This document shows positions 1 to 7,745 of a stretch of DNA of 48,501 nt, in pieces (position 1 is the stretch's first letter; the number at the start of each line of letters is the position of its first letter). Location of the stretch: assembly GCA_029068555.1 (NCBI GenBank), contig JAIECJ010000222.1:1-48501 (forward strand). The letters are read 5' to 3'. The notes under the pieces were generated by a model. It searched no databases, was not told the DNA's origin, and saw nothing but the letters and a program-made list of their open reading frames with translations. The DNA is from Lachnospiraceae bacterium. Lineage in GTDB: Bacteria; Bacillota; Clostridia; Lachnospirales; Lachnospiraceae. The position numbers and the translations under genes are program-made.

Positions 1-1
1 A

Positions 2-2347
2 AACCACAACCGGAGGAACACGAAGCATTCAAAAAAACAAAAGAAGAAGGCAGCTGTTTTGGCCATAGGGGGCGGAATTGTGCTGGTGGTGCTTCTTCTT
101 ATTGCGATAATATGGGTGACAGAAGGTGCGAAAGCGGGCGACAGTCAGGCTGTTTACATACTGGAAAAGATAGGTATGGAATCTCCGGAGGCTCTGCACA
201 GGTTCCTGGTTCAGACGGTTGTCATGACAGCTGTGATGCTTCTGGTATCTTTGATGCTGATTCATCACTTCAGGAAAAATGCAAGGATTCTTCTGGAACA
301 GGAAAAGGCGGACAAGGATAAGCTCAGGGCGGCACTTGCCCAGATTGAGCGGGAGCGGATCGCGATGGAGAACATTCAGGCAGCTCTGGGATCGGGCCAA
401 TGGAGCATGGATTTTGACGAACGCGGAGAGATCGTTTCCTGTATCTGGACCGATGTGTTTCGGAACATGCTGGGATACGAGGACGAAACGGATTTTCCAA
501 ACAGGCTGGATTCCTGGTCGAATTTGCTACATGAAGAGGATAAAGCGTATGTGATGAAGGAGTACTGGGATACGGTAATGGATTACACAGGAGAGAAGAC
601 CTACGATGTGAAATATCGTCTGCTCACTAGAAATGCAGGGTGGAGATGGTTCCATGCAGCCGGCAGGCTGTCTAGGCGGGCGGATGGTTCCCCAGTCACC
701 TTTGTAGGATTTTTTATTGATATTGATGATGAGAAGAGGATGGAGGCGCAGCTGGAAGCGCAGCGGACGGATCTTCAGGACGCGCTGGCGGCAGCGCAGC
801 ATGCCAACCGGGCGAAAACTACGTTCCTCAACAATATGTCTCATGACATCCGGACGCCAATGAACGCCATCATAGGTTTTACATCGCTTGCTGCCGCACA
901 TATCGACAATACGGAGCAGGTACAGGACTATCTGACAAAAATTGTCACATCCAGCAATCATTTGCTGAGCCTGATTAATGATGTACTGGACATGAGCCGC
1001 ATTGAAAGCGGAAAGGTAAAAATTGAGGAAAAGGAGAGCTCTATTCCGGAGATTCTGCATGACTTAAAGACCATTGTACAGGCAGATATCATGTCAAAGC
1101 AGCTGGACTTCTACATTGACACGGTGGACGTGGTAAACGAACATGTTATGTGCGACAGACTCAGGCTGAATCAGATTTTGCTGAATCTGTTGAGTAATGC
1201 CATGAAGTTTACAAAGCCGGGCGGTATGGTAAGCGTCCGGATTCTACAGAAGAGAAATGCACCGGAAGGCTATGCCGCTTACGAATTTCAGGTTAAGGAT
1301 ACGGGAATCGGAATGAGCCCAGAATTTTTAGAGAATGTTTTTGAACCTTTTGAGCGTGAGCGGACAAGTACGGTCAGCGGAATACAGGGAACTGGGCTTG
1401 GTATGGCGATTACCAGGAACATTGTGGATATGATGGGCGGTACCGTCTCTGTGGAAAGTGAGGTGGGTAAAGGAACCACGTTTACGGTATCCCTGCAGTT
1501 TAAGACCTGTTCTGGCCCGGTAAGGCAGGAAACGATTCCGGAGCTTCAGGGGCTTCGGGCGCTTGTGGTAGACGATGATTTTAATACCTGCTCGAGTGTG
1601 ACCAAGATGCTGGCAGCCATCGGCATGCGCCCAGACTGGACGACATCCGGCAAGGAGGCGGTGCTTCGGGTAAAGCTTGCTGAGGAACAGGAGGACGAGT
1701 ATGCCGTATATATCATAGACTGGCTCATGCCGGATATGAATGGAATTGAAGTGGTAAGGCGGGTTCGCGCGCTGATTGGGGAAGATACGCCCATTATCAT
1801 TCTGACTGCCTATGATTGGTCGGATATTGAGGAGGAGGCAAGAAAAGCAGGTGTCACGGCTTTTTGTTCCAAACCAATCTTTTTATCGGAGCTTAGGGAG
1901 GTGCTCGAGTCGCCGTTTGCGGTCAGCGATTCGAAAGAGGTTTTGCCGGAGACGTATTCCTTCCATGGTAAGAAGATCCTTTTAGTAGAGGATAATGAGC
2001 TGAATCAGGAGATTGCCGTGGAGATTCTTCAGGAAGTGGGATTTGTCGTAGATGTTGCAGATGACGGAGCTGTTGCGGTGAAGCGGATGAGGGAGGCAGA
2101 ATCTGGGCAGTATGACCTGATTTTGATGGATATCCAGATGCCGTTGATGGATGGTTATGAGGCGACAAGACAGATCCGGGCACTGAAAGATCCGGAGATT
2201 GCTGGTATCCCGATTTTTGCCATGACAGCCAACGCCTTCGAAGAAGATAAACAATTGGCGTTGGAAGCTGGGATGAACGGTCATATTGCAAAGCCTATAG
2301 ATGTCTCCAAGCTGCTGGAGCTTTTGTGGGAGATTTGCGCCAAATGA
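2..2347 (+). CDS. hybrid sensor histidine kinase, PAS-HisKA-HATPase-REC-REC (5' end outside window)
   Basis: Membrane-bound hybrid histidine kinase. The frame is already open at base 2 and encodes a Lys-rich stretch that runs straight into a membrane helix, so the true start probably lies upstream; a TTG at 59 is the first in-window alternative. Numbering from that TTG: helices at about 4-20 and 50-68, short extracytoplasmic loop between, coiled linker, PAS domain about 103-225, HisKA with phospho-acceptor His262 (motif SHDIRTPMN), HATPase_c with N box (LNQILLNLLSNA), DTGIGM and GTGLGMAI boxes, then two receiver domains with phospho-acceptors Asp554 (IIDWLMP) and Asp691 (LMDIQMP), each followed by a conserved Lys-Pro. 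The last residues and the stop codon lie inside a family A repeat. No Hpt domain or output regulator is adjacent, so the partner is unknown. Signal sensed is unknown. Confidence 0.93.
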   Translation, partial: NHNRRNTKHSKKQKKKAAVLAIGGGIVLVVLLLIAIIWVTEGAKAGDSQAVYILEKIGMESPEALHRFLVQTVVMTAVMLLVSLMLIHHFRKNARILLEQEKADKDKLRAALAQIERERIAMENIQAALGSGQWSMDFDERGEIVSCIWTDVFRNMLGYEDETDFPNRLDSWSNLLHEEDKAYVMKEYWDTVMDYTGEKTYDVKYRLLTRNAGWRWFHAAGRLSRRADGSPVTFVGFFIDIDDEKRMEAQLEAQRTDLQDALAAAQHANRAKTTFLNNMSHDIRTPMNAIIGFTSLAAAHIDNTEQVQDYLTKIVTSSNHLLSLINDVLDMSRIESGKVKIEEKESSIPEILHDLKTIVQADIMSKQLDFYIDTVDVVNEHVMCDRLRLNQILLNLLSNAMKFTKPGGMVSVRILQKRNAPEGYAAYEFQVKDTGIGMSPEFLENVFEPFERERTSTVSGIQGTGLGMAITRNIVDMMGGTVSVESEVGKGTTFTVSLQFKTCSGPVRQETIPELQGLRALVVDDDFNTCSSVTKMLAAIGMRPDWTTSGKEAVLRVKLAEEQEDEYAVYIIDWLMPDMNGIEVVRRVRALIGEDTPIIILTAYDWSDIEEEARKAGVTAFCSKPIFLSELREVLESPFAVSDSKEVLPETYSFHGKKILLVEDNELNQEIAVEILQEVGFVVDVADDGAVAVKRMREAESGQYDLILMDIQMPLMDGYEATRQIRALKDPEIAGIPIFAMTANAFEEDKQLALEAGMNGHIAKPIDVSKLLELLWEICAK

Positions 2348-2464
2348 AGGAGGCGTAGGGGTCAAAGTCATAAAGGGCAATGCCTCATGGTGACTGAATT
2401 TGGATCAAATATCACGCAAAGTGGGGCGTATAGATGGCAGGAATGATTTTTCAAACACGCTCTA
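2322..2464 (+). repeat. family A foldback repeat, left end missing (A1)
   Basis: Matches the family A consensus from its internal TTTGTGGGAGATTT to the right terminus (TTTTTCAAACACGCTCTA). The left arm is absent; the match begins inside the final codons of the kinase gene. The middle carries the hairpin variant also seen in the copies at 19104 and 19749. No target duplication can be judged because the left end is lost. Confidence 0.85.
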
Positions 2465-2574
2465 GCACTATCTGCCTGTATAATCTGGCAGTAATATGTC
2501 AGGAAGGATCAATAATGATGGCGGATAAGAGAGGATAAGAGAGATGGAACGGGAAAACAGTAAGAGGAGTGTTT

Positions 2575-3912
2575 ATGAAAAAGAAAATGCTAAAAATTCT
2601 TGGCTTCGTGTCATTGACAACCGTTTTGATGGCGGGATGCAGCGATAAGAAATTAACAACAGGAGAGCATAACGTTTCTGAAGAGAAGCAAACAGCGGAA
2701 AATGAATCAGCGTCGGTAGAGGGCAATCCGTTGAATCCGACGAAAAGTGAACCGAAGGAAATGATATCAGCGCCGGAGGAGAATGAGAACCGCGCACTGC
2801 TTCCTGTGTACCGGACAAGGCAGGTCTATGGAGGTGTTTTGTCCATGCTGGCAGCTGCATATGAACTGCCAGACAGAGAGATAGAAAAGCAGAATTTGTA
2901 TGACGGAATTGATTCCATGTCCGACAACTACTTTGCCGTTGCGGATGTGGATGGGGATTCCAGAGAGGAGCTGATTATAACTTATTTGACATCGAGCATG
3001 GCGGGAATGTTTGAGATTGTTTATGGATACAATCCTGATACAATGGAACTGACGTGTGAGTTGTGGAGTTTTCATGCCACGACATATTATGATAATGGTA
3101 TAGTAACAGTAGAAGCATCCCACAATCATAGTCTGAGTATGGATTTCTGGCCGTATGACCTGTATCAATATAATCCGCAGACCGATCAGTATGATTTTGT
3201 GGCGGACGTGAGCGCATGGGACAAAGCTCTTACAGACACTTCGTATGTACAAGGTCCATTTCCGGATGAAGTTGATGTGGACAGGGACGGAGTTATCTAC
3301 GAGCTTCACACAGACCCTGACTGGGAGGGAGAGGCGATTCTGTTAGATGAGGCTGATTTCAATGAATGGATTTCACAGTATATGAGCGGTGCGCAGAAAC
3401 TGGAGATAGAATATCAACCAATTGTCAGTGAGAATTTCCAGAAGTTTACGACAGACCATCTGGCGCTGCTGCACAGCATTGCCCAGGAGCAGGCGCTGGT
3501 TGAACAGACCGATATTGGCTGGCTCTATATACAGAATTCTTCTCTGGAGGAAGCGCAGAGTTATCTGACACAACATTATGCGGTCGGATGGAAGGAAAAT
3601 GCCGGGTTCGAGGACGAACAGATCGGAAGTTATGATGGAAACGAGGTATTTCGCCTGATTTACTTCGACGGCGGAGTTCTGAGCTACAGCGGTGTCCAGG
3701 TGGAGGATGTGACCATTTTTGGCGTTTATCCCGGCATGGATGAAAACGCAGCAGTTGCGTCGCTGATGTCTTATGGTTTTTATCCGAAGGATAATCTCGA
3801 GAATTATATGATTACTGGGGACGGATTTGGAAATGCCGCTGTTTCCTATGAGATATCGAATGGAGCTATTACAAATATCAGTGTCAGCGCATACTGTGCT
3901 TACGCGGGATGA
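2575..3912 (+). CDS. secreted lipoprotein with Asp-rich Ca-binding-like loop
   Basis: Predicted membrane-anchored lipoprotein of 445 residues. It has a Lys-rich start, hydrophobic stretch and lipobox LMAGC (lipid-attachment Cys22), followed by a low-complexity Glu/Ser/Asn-rich linker to about residue 65. The mature part contains VADVDGDSREELII, an Asp-rich loop like those of FG-GAP/EF-hand-type repeats, and a second Asp-rich loop (VDVDRDG) near residue 240. ATG 2575 is chosen over GTG 2569 because AGAGGAG sits 5 bases upstream of it. Substrate and partner unknown. The lipoprotein at 22245 shares the overall plan (lipobox, charged linker, DIDNN/DIDND loops), but clear homology cannot be established by eye. 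A family C repeat follows its stop by 7 bases. Confidence 0.85.
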   Translation: MKKKMLKILGFVSLTTVLMAGCSDKKLTTGEHNVSEEKQTAENESASVEGNPLNPTKSEPKEMISAPEENENRALLPVYRTRQVYGGVLSMLAAAYELPDREIEKQNLYDGIDSMSDNYFAVADVDGDSREELIITYLTSSMAGMFEIVYGYNPDTMELTCELWSFHATTYYDNGIVTVEASHNHSLSMDFWPYDLYQYNPQTDQYDFVADVSAWDKALTDTSYVQGPFPDEVDVDRDGVIYELHTDPDWEGEAILLDEADFNEWISQYMSGAQKLEIEYQPIVSENFQKFTTDHLALLHSIAQEQALVEQTDIGWLYIQNSSLEEAQSYLTQHYAVGWKENAGFEDEQIGSYDGNEVFRLIYFDGGVLSYSGVQVEDVTIFGVYPGMDENAAVASLMSYGFYPKDNLENYMITGDGFGNAAVSYEISNGAITNISVSAYCAYAG

Positions 3913-3919
3913 AGGGAAC

Positions 3920-4084
3920 TAGTACAGTGAAAATTAAGTAATTGGCAGTTTGACTTGCCTATTTTCCTGATAGCACTACTCCCCAAGCCTCGACGTAGCC
4001 ACCGCTACGCCTGCGTTTGTGAAGCAGCACTCTCAGAAAAATATTCTGCGCCAAACTATCCAAAACTTAATTTTCACTGTACTA
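3920..4084 (+). repeat. family C foldback repeat, full copy (C1)
   Basis: 165-bp element bounded by perfect 19-bp inverted repeats TAGTACAGTGAAAATTAAG and their complement. The arms stay partly complementary inward to a small apical hairpin (GTAGC/GCTAC), so the whole unit can fold on itself. TA at both ends fits insertion at a TA dinucleotide, as in IS630/Tc1-type elements (inference). A second full copy is at 31840-32004 (same length) and a fragment at 37469-37573. Encodes no protein. Confidence 0.92.
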
Positions 4085-4107
4085 GAGCGTGTTTGAAACA
4101 CGCTCTA
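4083..4107. repeat. 25-bp palindrome made only of family A termini (A2)
   Basis: A perfect palindrome around one central G consisting of the two family A ends (TAGAGCGTGTTT and its complement) with no internal sequence. It shares the TA at 4083-4084 with the right end of the adjoining family C copy. It could be a collapsed family A copy or a short hairpin. Confidence 0.8.
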
Positions 4108-4136
4108 AAAAAAATTCAAAATTTTTAAAAAAGTAC

Positions 4137-4165
4137 TTGCATTTTTTTGATACATAGTATATACT
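4137..4165 (+). promoter_or_regulatory. promoter of tRNA-Gln
   Basis: TTGCAT, 17-base spacer, TATACT, about 42 bases before the tRNA 5' end. Consistent with a housekeeping sigma-70-type promoter. Confidence 0.75.
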
Positions 4166-4206
4166 AAATAACGTGCTACAGAGCGGAGCACGAATTTCAT
4201 ATGTAA

Positions 4207-4278
4207 AGCGCTATCGCCAAACGGTAAGGCAACGGACTCTGACTCCGTCATTTCAAGGTTCGAATCCTTGTAGCGCTG
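4207..4278 (+). tRNA. tRNA-Gln (anticodon CUG)
   Basis: A 72-nt cloverleaf: acceptor AGCGCTA pairs with TAGCGCT, D arm GCC/GGC, anticodon stem ACGGA/TCCGT with loop CTCTGAC giving anticodon CTG (reads CAG, Gln), and T arm CAAGG-TTCGAAT-CCTTG. Discriminator base is G; CCA is not encoded. It has its own promoter and is followed at once by a terminator, so it is a single-gene unit. Confidence 0.96.
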
Positions 4279-4283
4279 TTTTG

Positions 4284-4315
4284 AAACCCCAGTGAGAAGA
4301 CGACTGGGGTTTTTG
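4284..4315 (+). terminator. Rho-independent terminator of tRNA-Gln
   Basis: Stem AAACCCCAGT / ACTGGGGTTT with a short loop, continuing into a run of T, starting 6 bases after the tRNA. Confidence 0.88.
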
Positions 4316-4502
4316 TGTTGCAAAGATGCCCATGTTTATGTATGGCAGAGGATGTATCATGTGAACGCTCATATGAATCTGCCAGGATTGATAAACAGAA
4401 TCCTCGGATATGAGCCTGCTGATGCCTGGGGAGATATTGTTTCATGGGGGCGATGTAATTGAAACCTTGAAGGAGGGAGAAGTGAGATAGTATTATTTTG
4501 CG

Positions 4503-4645
4503 GTTACTGTTCACACCTACGCCAAAGTAGTGGGAATCATGCGCCAAAATGCTTGCCTTTTAGCATTTTGTGTGCAAAATCTGTTATAATTCACACCTCA
4601 ATAACTTATAAGCTGATGAAAACTGGCGTTGGTGTGAATTGTAAC
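4503..4645 (+). repeat. family B MITE-like element with 8-bp target duplication (B1)
   Basis: 143-bp element with 21-bp imperfect terminal inverted repeats (left GTTACTGTTCACACC..., right ...GGTGTGAATTGTAAC). It is flanked by an exact 8-bp duplication, ATTTTGCG, at 4495-4502 and 4646-4653, direct evidence of transposition. Internal features: hairpin AAAATGC/GCATTTT and a TGTTATAAT box on the + strand. No coding capacity. The interval 4316-4494 before it holds nothing recognisable. Confidence 0.95.
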
Positions 4646-4684
4646 ATTTTGCGATGCCGTCTGCAAAAGGTATAAAAGATTTTG

Positions 4685-4713
4685 TTGTAAGAATGGCAGC
4701 CTCACGATATAAT
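4685..4713 (+). promoter_or_regulatory. promoter of the Sel1/DUF4241 gene
   Basis: TTGTAA, 17-base spacer, TATAAT, 83 bases ahead of the chosen ATG. Lies just right of the family B element, which supplies a second -10-like box. Confidence 0.65.
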
Positions 4714-4795
4714 AAAAACAGGAAATTCATTGTACAGAAATAGACAGGATTTTTGAATCGTTCCCATTATTCCAAACGGAAAGGAGACATTGCGG

Positions 4796-6013
4796 ATGTT
4801 TGACATGGAGAGACTTTTTGCAGATGCAAAGCAGGGAGTTCTGCCTGCTTTAAAGATTTTGGGAGATATTTATTTAAACGGTCATGAGGAGAACGACATT
4901 CAGCCGGATTTGGAAAAGGCACTGTCATACTACGAAAGGGCAGCACAAGGCGGAATGGAAGATGCTTTTTTGGAGCTGGGCTATCTTTATTGCTCTGGAA
5001 AACATATGCCGCCAGATTATGAAAAGGGAATCAGCTACTATAGGCAGGCGGCAGAGATGGGAAACACGACGGCGCTGGGTAATCTTGGAATGTCGTACAT
5101 AAACGGTTATGGTGTTGAAAAAGATGTGAAGAAAGGATTTGAATATTTTCTAAAGGCAGCGCAGGGCGGACACCCAATGGCCATGCATCAGGTTGCACAG
5201 ATGTACCGCGACGGAGTCGGCGTGGCGCCAGATGCGGAGAAATCTGCGGACTGGGAGGAACGTGCCCGCATTCAGGAAGAACAGGACAAAGAGCAGCAGG
5301 AATCCGCAAAATCATCATTTCAGCTGGCTTTTGAGAAAAATCTGAAATTTATCAGCAGGGACACACTGGACGCAGACCTTGTACAGTATGTCTTTGGTGA
5401 CACGAAAGAGTTGAGACAGTACACAATGGGAAGCTGCGTATTCCCCTCGGGCAGGATTCTGACCGCAGATCCGCTGTGCTATCTGCAGAGTCCTAAGGAT
5501 GTGCTGGTGAAGGCAAAGAATATTGAAGCAGGTACATATCCGGTTCAGGTTTCGATTATGGACTCAGACATGGCGGGGCTTCGAATTGTAGGCGCGCGTC
5601 TTAAAATCAAGGACAGCGAAGCGGTATCTTACGAGCTGGCAGAATGCGAAAAGGAAAATCATGAGACGACGTTTGCGGGATTTCCAGTAGAGTGCGGCAT
5701 GGCGTGTTTCTGTGACGAACAGGCAGCGCGGAGTTATTGGCAGTTTCTGGACAGCTGGTATCGCGCACACGAGGGCGGAAATATATATGACGATTATTTT
5801 GCCGCGCTGTTTGCACAGAGCTATCAGGACAATCCATCCGTACAGCGGGAAGGCGGCGACTTGCTGATGTGGGTTAACCCGCTGGACGGTTCGATGATAG
5901 CCATGTTTGCGTCAGGGCTTGGTGACGGATATTATACAGACTATTGGGGAGTTGATGCGTCAGGAGAGCTGTGCGAGCTTGTCACTATTTTTATGAATCC
6001 GGCGTTGTTTTGA
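4796..6013 (+). CDS. Sel1-repeat protein with C-terminal DUF4241-like domain
   Basis: 405 residues. The first half (to about residue 155) is three to four Sel1/TPR-like helical repeats of about 36 residues, each with an AL..YE.AA..G...A...LG..Y..G core, a scaffold for protein-protein contacts. The second half (about 185-405) resembles DUF4241: PSGRILTADPL, a DMAGLRI-type segment, a FPVECGMACFCDE segment, and a closing GDGYYTDYWGVD signature. No signal peptide, so cytoplasmic. ATG 4796 is chosen over TTG 4790 because AGGAG at 4782 has 9-base spacing to the ATG but only 3 to the TTG. Domain pairs like this recur in polymorphic-toxin immunity and other accessory loci (family knowledge); no toxin partner is visible here. 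It is bracketed by two family B elements. Confidence 0.85.
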   Translation: MFDMERLFADAKQGVLPALKILGDIYLNGHEENDIQPDLEKALSYYERAAQGGMEDAFLELGYLYCSGKHMPPDYEKGISYYRQAAEMGNTTALGNLGMSYINGYGVEKDVKKGFEYFLKAAQGGHPMAMHQVAQMYRDGVGVAPDAEKSADWEERARIQEEQDKEQQESAKSSFQLAFEKNLKFISRDTLDADLVQYVFGDTKELRQYTMGSCVFPSGRILTADPLCYLQSPKDVLVKAKNIEAGTYPVQVSIMDSDMAGLRIVGARLKIKDSEAVSYELAECEKENHETTFAGFPVECGMACFCDEQAARSYWQFLDSWYRAHEGGNIYDDYFAALFAQSYQDNPSVQREGGDLLMWVNPLDGSMIAMFASGLGDGYYTDYWGVDASGELCELVTIFMNPALF

Positions 6014-6022
6014 TGATTTTTT

Positions 6023-6165
6023 GTTACTGTTCACACCTACGCCAAAGTAGTGGGAATCATGCGCCAAAATGCTTGCCTTTTAGCATTTTGTGTGCAAAAT
6101 CTGTAATAATTCACACCTCAATAACATATAAGCTGATGAAAACTGGCGTTGGTGTGAATTGTAAC
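6023..6165 (+). repeat. family B MITE-like element with 8-bp target duplication (B2)
   Basis: Same 143-bp element as B1 with very few differences, same orientation. Flanked by an exact 8-bp duplication GATTTTTT at 6015-6022 and 6166-6173. It begins 9 bases after the Sel1/DUF4241 stop codon. Its extended -10-like box is changed to TGTAATAAT. Confidence 0.95.
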
Positions 6166-6218
6166 GATTTTTTCCCTATTCGGAATTGTGTTTCTGTTAA
6201 AAACAGTATATTGTTGAG

Positions 6219-6308
6219 ATGAATATGGTATCTGGGAAGAACAAACGTAAGATAGTATATGAAGATATTAGAAATCATTTGAAAGACTATTATGCTGATA
6301 TCTCATAG
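6219..6308 (+). CDS. possible 29-residue small protein
   Basis: ATG-to-stop frame of 29 codons rich in Lys, Tyr and Asp, between B2 and the next gene. No convincing ribosome binding site is seen. May be a remnant of a longer gene. Confidence 0.2.
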   Translation: MNMVSGKNKRKIVYEDIRNHLKDYYADIS

Positions 6309-6347
6309 GAAATGCTATTCCGAAAAGGGATGAGAAGGAAGTTTATA

Positions 6348-6740
6348 ATGAAACGGGGAAAATTAAGGCATATTTTCGTAGACGGCAGGGCATATCGGTG
6401 GAATTATTTCTACGACGATATGGATTTTGCAAACTACCCGTACTCCTATTATCTGTTTGTGCCGGAAGAGAACCAGCGGTTAAAAGTGAGGGTATACTTT
6501 ACCCAATATACGCCGCAGATGAATCTGGACATTTACACCAGTGAGGGTACAGTCTGCCAGTATCAGGGGGAACAGATTGTGATGAATTTGTGCAGACCGA
6601 TGTTTGCGGCGCAGGTCATAAAGTATGTATTTGAAAATTGCTGCAAGGAAACGGATGTCGGTGAAGTGGAAATCAGGGATGGGGAAGCGATTCTGGAGAG
6701 TTTGGGATACGCAGAATTTTATGATGAATTTTGGGAATGA
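6348..6740 (+). CDS. hypothetical protein, 130 residues
   Basis: Not recognised. The product is soluble, with no signal peptide or membrane helix, rich in Tyr, Phe and Asp/Glu, with alternating hydrophobic stretches suggesting a mostly beta fold in the first half (VRVYFTQYTPQMNLDIYT) and a short helical C-terminus. ATG 6348 is preferred to the upstream in-frame ATG 6312 because AAGGAAG lies 6 bases before it. It precedes the macrodomain gene by 48 bases in the same direction, so co-transcription is likely. Full coding pattern and a good ribosome binding site make it a real gene. Confidence 0.7.
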   Translation: MKRGKLRHIFVDGRAYRWNYFYDDMDFANYPYSYYLFVPEENQRLKVRVYFTQYTPQMNLDIYTSEGTVCQYQGEQIVMNLCRPMFAAQVIKYVFENCCKETDVGEVEIRDGEAILESLGYAEFYDEFWE

Positions 6741-6788
6741 AAATCGGGGATTTTCAGGGTAAGGCTCTGTAGAAAATGGAGAATAAGG

Positions 6789-7316
6789 ATGATACAGTTT
6801 GTAAAAGGAGACATTACAAAAATTGACAATGTGGACGCCATTGTCAACGCGGCAAACAGCAGTCTGCTTGGCGGCGGAGGCGTCGACGGGGCGATACACA
6901 GGGCAGCAGGGCCGGAGCTGTTGTTTGCGTGCCGGCTGCTTGGCGGTTGTAAGACGGGGCAGGCGAAGATGACCAAGGCGTATCGGCTTCCCTGCAAATA
7001 TATTATCCACACGGTAGGACCCGTCTGGAATGGAGGAAGCCACAACGAGGACAGGCTGTTGGCGGATTGTTATCGCAACTCGCTCAGACTCGCGGCGGAG
7101 CATGGGGTAAAAAGGATTGCGTTTCCGTCCATATCGACAGGGATTTATGCATTCCCGGTGGAGCGGGCGGCAAAGATTGCGGTAGGGACTGTCTGGCAAT
7201 ATTTAAAGGAAAATCCAGATTTGTTTGAGGTCATCATGTGGGTGCTGTTTGATGATAGGACCGAGGCAGCCTATCGGCAGAGCAGGCTGCAGCTGTCACA
7301 CGATGAAAAGGATTAA
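6789..7316 (+). CDS. macrodomain protein (probable O-acetyl-ADP-ribose deacetylase, YmdB/MacroD type)
   Basis: 175-residue stand-alone macrodomain that would bind ADP-ribose and remove acetyl or ADP-ribosyl groups. Signatures: GDIT near residue 8, the substrate loop [24 protein letters not shown] (about 18-41), [10 protein letters not shown] (about 70) and the second phosphate loop [12 protein letters not shown] (about 115-126). The Asn-Ala-Ala-Asn and Gly-rich loop match the MacroD type. The C-terminus may be a few residues short or long of the family norm. Macrodomains are common in defence and stress loci (family knowledge), but no ADP-ribosyltransferase partner is visible nearby. Confidence 0.92.
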   Translation: MIQFVKGDITKIDNVDAIVNAANSSLLGGGGVDGAIHRAAGPELLFACRLLGGCKTGQAKMTKAYRLPCKYIIHTVGPVWNGGSHNEDRLLADCYRNSLRLAAEHGVKRIAFPSISTGIYAFPVERAAKIAVGTVWQYLKENPDLFEVIMWVLFDDRTEAAYRQSRLQLSHDEKD

Positions 7317-7352
7317 ATTTACTTTGCCGCATAACATAAGAAAAATTCGAGG

Positions 7353-7465
7353 GTAAAAGTCGACAGACAAAAGCTTTAACCGCATTTAAGGAATATACCA
7401 GCAATTATGATGTATCAGATGAAAAAGTAAAGGACTTGGTAGAGCTGATTCAGTCAGATGAATAG
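7353..7465 (+). pseudogene. truncated, frameshifted copy of the HD-domain gene 5' end
   Basis: Bases 7353-7431 are nearly identical to the first 81 bases of the HD-domain gene at 9647 (about five substitutions). A one-base deletion after the sixth codon puts a TAA in the original frame, and the start codon is GTA. The frame that follows the match encodes EYTSNYDVSDEKVK, then unrelated codons to a TAG. Together with the intact copy it forms a roughly 80-bp direct repeat around the sigma-factor cassette. Confidence 0.85.
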
Positions 7466-7486
7466 TGCGATATGGTTTTGTAACGG

Positions 7487-7514
7487 GGAATTGCGGACAG
7501 ATGCAATTCCTTTT
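7487..7514 (+). terminator. probable terminator after the macrodomain/pseudogene segment
   Basis: Stem GGAATTGC/GCAATTCC with an 8-base loop, then TTTT. It lies within a wider inverted repeat (GCGATATG...CATATCGC, about 7468-7544). Confidence 0.55.
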
Positions 7515-7694
7515 GATTTTCAAAAATAAAATCATATCGCCAAATTTTTCGGTGCGTTTGATTTTCAGAAACTGACTGAATGTGTAAGCAAGTTTCTGTT
7601 TGGAAGTGCCTGCAAGGTTTTCCGGTTTTTCAAGAATATCTTCCCAATGCTCAGTTAGAGCGTGTTTTGGCAATTGATAAAATGTAATTATATA

Positions 7695-7721
7695 TGCAAC
7701 CTTTTCCTCATCTTAAACGTG
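7695..7721 (+). promoter_or_regulatory. ECF-type promoter ahead of the sigma factor gene
   Basis: TGCAAC, 17-base spacer, CGTG, ending 24 bases before the sigma-factor ATG. The AAC/CGT pair at this spacing is typical of promoters read by ECF sigma factors, which often drive their own genes; autoregulation is inferred. Confidence 0.65.
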
Positions 7722-7745
7722 TTTAAAGCAAAGGAGGTGACATAT

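Noticed and set aside
7656-7667. TAGAGCGTGTTT, identical to the family A left end
   Set aside because: Only 12 bases match and no other part of the repeat follows, so it may be a relic or chance; not annotated as a copy.
7386-7673. Minus-strand frame of 95 codons with a protein-like stretch (WEDILEKPENLAGTSKQKL)
   Set aside because: It runs across the HD pseudogene and a terminator-like hairpin and has no ribosome binding site. It may be a decayed gene end, but nothing supports an intact gene.
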